Program-made: the position numbers and the translations under genes
Shown: positions 7,430 to 9,970 of the stretch, piece after piece
How positions within the stretch are numbered: position 1 is the stretch's first letter
Layout of the letters: each line of letters begins with the position of its first letter
The notes under the pieces: generated by a model
Told to the model about the DNA's origin: nothing
Seen by the model: only the letters and a program-made list of their open reading frames with translations
Database searches by the model: none
DNA from: Candidatus Latescibacterota bacterium
GTDB lineage: Bacteria > Krumholzibacteriota > Krumholzibacteriia > WVZY01 > JAKEHA01
Assembly: GCA_022615275.1 (NCBI GenBank)
Contig: JAKEHA010000061.1
Coordinates: 1 to 9,970 of the forward strand
DNA length: 9,970 nt
Direction: 5' to 3'

Positions 7430-8068
7430 ATGTTCCGGATTCCGGGATGGGTTCCGATGGCGCTCGCGTTCGGCATCGCGGTCAACGTGCTGCTCTTGAC
7501 GGGTGCTGCGGTGCTCTCGGGTGAAGCGGATGCCCAGGACCAGGACATCACCGCGCCCATGCGCCTCGACGTACTCAATTTCGAGCAGGAAGCGCCGCCG
7601 CCCGAGCAAGAGGCGGCCGAGCCCGAGGCGCCCAAGCGGGAAGAGGCCAAGCCCGACCTGGGTCCCGATCTGTTCCAGCCCGACTTCGCCCCCGACTTCG
7701 GCGGCATGGGTGGAGTGGGAGACGCCATCGCGATCGATCTGACCGGCGGCGCCAACACCGCGATGAAGAGCGACTTCGTGTTCGAGTCGTACGAGCTCGA
7801 CCAGGCGCCGCGCGCGGTCGTCAAGATGCCGCCCGTGTACCCGTTCAAGGCGCGCGAGCAGGGCATCGAAGGCGTGGTCCAGGTCAAGATCCTCGTCAAC
7901 GAGGACGGATCGGTGGGCGAGGTGCTCATCATGGATGCGCGCCCGCCCGGCACGTTCGAAGAGGCGGTATTGGTTTCCGTCCCGCGCTGGCGCTTCGAGC
8001 CGGGCGTGGTCGGTGGAAAGAAGGTGACCTCGTGGGTCGTCACGGCCTTGCACTTCAAGCTCAACTGA
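7430..8068 (+). CDS. tonB: TonB energy transducer
   Basis: A 212-residue protein that starts 6 nt after the exbD stop with only a weak GGCGAG ribosome site, so coupling to exbD is likely. A single N-terminal membrane anchor spans about 9-30 (PMALAFGIAVNVLLLTGAAV). The linker, about 31-125, is rich in Pro, Glu and Ala (APPPEQEAAEPEAPKREEAK), strongly acidic and short. A DLFQPDFAPDFGG segment resembles the TonB2 type. The C-terminal TonB domain (126-212) shows VYP (136-138), REQGIEGVVQVKILVNEDG, PRWRFEP and the final strand. This domain binds the TonB box of the outer-membrane receptor, most obviously the divergent one here. The sequence alone does not exclude service to other receptors. Confidence 0.94.
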   Translation: MFRIPGWVPMALAFGIAVNVLLLTGAAVLSGEADAQDQDITAPMRLDVLNFEQEAPPPEQEAAEPEAPKREEAKPDLGPDLFQPDFAPDFGGMGGVGDAIAIDLTGGANTAMKSDFVFESYELDQAPRAVVKMPPVYPFKAREQGIEGVVQVKILVNEDGSVGEVLIMDARPPGTFEEAVLVSVPRWRFEPGVVGGKKVTSWVVTALHFKLN

Positions 8069-8070
8069 TC

Positions 8071-9315
8071 GTGCGCGCGGTGCGTGCGATGCTGACGGCG
8101 TTGGTGTTCATGGGCGCGTTCGCCGCGACGAGCGTGGCCGCGGAAGAACCCAAGCCGATGGAAACCGTCGAGACGCTCCCGCGCGACGCCAAGCTCGCGC
8201 TCCTCGAGGCCCAGCAGGCGCTGGAAGCGGGCAAGAGCGAGGAGGCCGTCGACATCCTCGGCAAGTACGTGCGCGACCACGCCAAGAAGGACGACAGCTT
8301 CCTCATGCGCTACCACTACGCGAGCATGCTGGTGCAGGTCGACCGCCGCGAGGAGGCGCTGGCCGAATACGAGCGCGTGGTGGCACTCGAACCCCGCTAC
8401 GACGCCGGCTGGCTCGGACTCGGAGAGACGGCGTACGGCCTGGGTCAATTCCAGCGCGCGGCCGAAGCCTTGAAGAAAGGCTACCAGACCAGCGTCGAAA
8501 AGCGCCCGGACGTCCTCTACTACGCGGCGGCGGCCCAGCTCCTCGGCGGCGACGCCGCGGGTGCGATTCCCGTGCTCGAGGATCTGGTCTCGGGCCAGCA
8601 CGGCGAGCCCAAGTTCGAATGGTATCGCGGACTCGTGAGCGCGTGCCTCCAGGCGGAGGACCACCCGCGCGGACGCAAGTCCGTCGATCAGATGATCGAG
8701 CGCTTCGGCGACAATGCCGATGCGTGGTATCTCGCATTTCAATTCGCGGCGAGTGTCAGCGACTACCACCAGGCCGCGGTGGCGCTCACCGTCGTCGGTT
8801 ACTTGCGCCCGCTGACGCGGCAGGAACAATTGCAGCTAGGCGATCTGTACGCGGCCGTTGAGGCTCCAGCCGCGGCGGCGGGCTATTATTCGGCGGCGAC
8901 ACAGGACACCGCGTCGGCCGGCGAAGTGGAGCGGGTGGCGTCCGCCTACCTCGCGTCCTACCAGTCCGAGGAGGCGCTCCGGGTCCTAGAGCAGGGCATC
9001 AAGGACGAACCGACCTTTCGGCTGTGGTCGCTCCTCGGCGATTTGCACGTCATGGAGAGCCGCTACGACCAGGCCGAAGCCGCGTTCGCGGAGTGCATTC
9101 GCTTGAAACCGGAGGAACCGAGGCCGCACCTCATGCTCGGCTACTGCATGATCGAATTGAATCGCCCCGACGACGCGCTTGCGCCGCTCGCGGTCGCCGC
9201 GGCCGACGAAGAGTGGGCGGAGCGCGCGCAGATGCTGGTCCGGCGCGCGCAAATCATGCGTGCGGCACCCCCGGCGGTCCCGACACCCCCGACCACATCC
9301 GCCCCCACGCCCTAG
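8071..9315 (+). CDS. exported tetratricopeptide-repeat protein closing the TonB operon
   Basis: The GTG at 8071, 2 nt after the tonB stop, is preferred. It gives 414 residues and an n-region with two arginines before the hydrophobic core (MLTALVFMGAFAATSVAA, cut before EEP). The ATG at 8089 would still leave a short signal peptide. There is no clear Shine-Dalgarno, so re-initiation after tonB is likely. The mature protein is a chain of TPR-like helix pairs, for example AQQALEAGKSEEAVDILGKY, LAEYERVVALEPRYDAGWLG, QAEAAFAECIRLKPEEPRPH and LMLGYCMIELNRPDDALAPL. The C-terminus is a Pro/Thr tail (PAVPTPPTTSAPTP). TPR proteins occupy this last position in TtpC-type TonB clusters of Vibrio and Shewanella; from memory they matter for those systems, but the mechanism is unclear. 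A periplasmic scaffold for TonB, DUF3450 or the receptor is inference. Confidence 0.88.
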   Translation: MRAVRAMLTALVFMGAFAATSVAAEEPKPMETVETLPRDAKLALLEAQQALEAGKSEEAVDILGKYVRDHAKKDDSFLMRYHYASMLVQVDRREEALAEYERVVALEPRYDAGWLGLGETAYGLGQFQRAAEALKKGYQTSVEKRPDVLYYAAAAQLLGGDAAGAIPVLEDLVSGQHGEPKFEWYRGLVSACLQAEDHPRGRKSVDQMIERFGDNADAWYLAFQFAASVSDYHQAAVALTVVGYLRPLTRQEQLQLGDLYAAVEAPAAAAGYYSAATQDTASAGEVERVASAYLASYQSEEALRVLEQGIKDEPTFRLWSLLGDLHVMESRYDQAEAAFAECIRLKPEEPRPHLMLGYCMIELNRPDDALAPLAVAAADEEWAERAQMLVRRAQIMRAAPPAVPTPPTTSAPTP

Positions 9316-9329
9316 GGCGGTCGTCAAGG

Positions 9330-9347
9330 GGACCGTCTTTACGGTCC
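9330..9347 (+). terminator. short hairpin after the TPR gene, possible operon end
   Basis: GGACCGT (9330-9336) pairs with ACGGTCC (9341-9347) around the loop CTTT, 14 nt after the TPR stop. No T-run follows, so intrinsic termination would be weak. Position at the end of a six-gene operon and before an independent pstS promoter is the main support. Confidence 0.4.
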
Positions 9348-9366
9348 AAGGTGCAGCCCTGTAAAC

Positions 9367-9432
9367 GGTTACGGTATCTCCACCGAACCTTTAAGGGTGC
9401 TTAATGCTGTCTTTACATCGCCCGCCTATCGT
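9367..9432 (+). promoter_or_regulatory. Pho-box-like promoter of pstS (three clear, up to five 11-bp repeats)
   Basis: CTTTAA (9389), CTTAAT (9400) and CTTTAC (9411) start at exactly 11-bp intervals. Weaker units in the same phase lie upstream: CTCCAC (9378) and GGTTAC (9367). A 10-nt spacer (9417-9426) leads to TATCGT (9427-9432), a 4/6 match to TATAAT. The spacing is the same as in the receptor and energiser promoters and, from memory, as in E. coli pstS and phoA. The predicted start is near 9439, about 57 nt before the ATG. Confidence 0.75.
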
Positions 9433-9495
9433 CCGCGTCGAGCATTCCTTCGATCGACTCTATTGTAGGATGGGCCTCCGAGGAGGGAACCGAGA

Positions 9496-9970
9496 ATGAT
9501 TCGCAAACCGTTTACATTGTTGTCGACGGGCATCGCCGCGCTGGCCACGCTGGTCTTCGCGGGGATCACCGTTGCGCAGAGCGTCAAAGTCGACGCCACA
9601 TTGCCGGCTTACGCCAAGGGTACGGCCGGCGTGTCCGGCAACGTCAAGAGCATCGGATCGGATACCATGAACAACCTGATGACGTTGTGGGCCGAGGACT
9701 TTCGCAAGCAGTACCCCAACGTGCAAGTCGAGATCGAGGGCAAGGGCTCGTCGACCGCACCCCCGGCGCTGATCGCGGGCACGGCCACCTTCGGTCCCAT
9801 GAGCCGCGAAATGAAGAACCAGGAGATCGACGAGTTCGAGGCCAAGTACGGTTACAAGCCGACGGGCCTGCGTACTTCGATCGACATGCTCGCGGTCTAC
9901 GTCCACAAGGACAACCCGATCGAGTCGCTGACCATGCAGCAGGTCGACGCGATCTTCTCGAAGACGCGCA
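9496..9970 (+). CDS. pstS: PstS-family periplasmic phosphate-binding protein, C-terminus cut by the window edge
   Basis: The ATG follows a near-perfect Shine-Dalgarno AGGAGGG (9481-9487) at 8 nt. The frame is open for 158 codons to the right edge without a stop. Residues 1-27 are a signal peptide (hydrophobic core STGIAALATLVFAGI, cut near VAQ). The mature part shows the PstS-like fold signature: VKSIGSDTMNNLMTLWAEDF, then GKGSSTAPPALIAGTATFGP, where the serines and GSST loop match phosphate-contacting positions of the family. PMSREM and LAVYVHKDNPIESLT follow, as in phosphate ABC transporter binding proteins. PstS captures phosphate in the periplasm and normally hands it to PstCAB, expected beyond this window. 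The gene has its own Pho-type promoter. Orphan PstS-like proteins also occur beside ExbB/TonB genes, so an ABC partner is not certain. Confidence 0.93.
   Translation, partial: MIRKPFTLLSTGIAALATLVFAGITVAQSVKVDATLPAYAKGTAGVSGNVKSIGSDTMNNLMTLWAEDFRKQYPNVQVEIEGKGSSTAPPALIAGTATFGPMSREMKNQEIDEFEAKYGYKPTGLRTSIDMLAVYVHKDNPIESLTMQQVDAIFSKTR

Noticed and set aside
9361..9515. Inverted pair GTAAACGG (9361-9368) and CCGTTTAC (9508-9515) flanking the pstS promoter
   Set aside because: Only 8 bp, about 140 bp apart, with one copy inside the coding sequence. No reason to think it is more than chance.
1..9970. Search for tRNA or rRNA genes, CRISPR arrays, insertion sequences, attachment sites
   Set aside because: No direct-repeat array with spacers, no transposase or integrase frame, and no tRNA-like cloverleaf was recognised. 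The region reads as a chromosomal transport locus.

Overview
The window comes from a high-GC Gram-negative bacterium: it encodes an outer-membrane TonB-dependent receptor, a complete inner-membrane ExbB/ExbD/TonB motor, several Sec-exported proteins and a periplasmic phosphate-binding protein. Starts are preceded by good Shine-Dalgarno sequences. The receptor's N-terminal carboxypeptidase-regulatory-like domain and the beta-helix protein are of types common in Bacteroidota, but the base composition and E. coli-style promoters do not fit that phylum. A proteobacterium or another GC-rich diderm lineage is more likely; the sequence does not settle which.

Layout. Left part, minus strand: a 917-residue TonB-dependent receptor (1190-3943) is followed downstream by an exported right-handed beta-helix protein (947 to beyond the left edge). 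A 242-base gap with a perfect 12-bp hairpin separates them. Centre: a 302-base divergent promoter region (3944-4245). Right part, plus strand: six tightly packed genes (4246-9315) encode a DUF3450 coiled-coil protein, an ExbB-like protein with a long periplasmic extension (TtpC-like), a second ExbB, ExbD, TonB and an exported TPR protein. This order resembles the TonB2/TtpC systems of Vibrio and Shewanella. A separate promoter then drives pstS (9496 to beyond the right edge).

Main result. The three promoter regions (receptor, energiser operon, pstS) share one architecture: three to five hexamers close to NTTYAC repeated at exactly 11 bp, then exactly 10 bp, then a TAnnnT -10 hexamer. This is the geometry of PhoB/PhoP-type Pho boxes, which replace the -35 element. 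The window therefore looks like one phosphate-starvation regulon: a receptor (plus beta-helix partner) that moves phosphate or a phosphorus compound across the outer membrane, its own TonB motor, and PstS as the periplasmic acceptor. The regulation rests on sequence pattern. The substrate is inferred from promoters and context, not from the receptor sequence.
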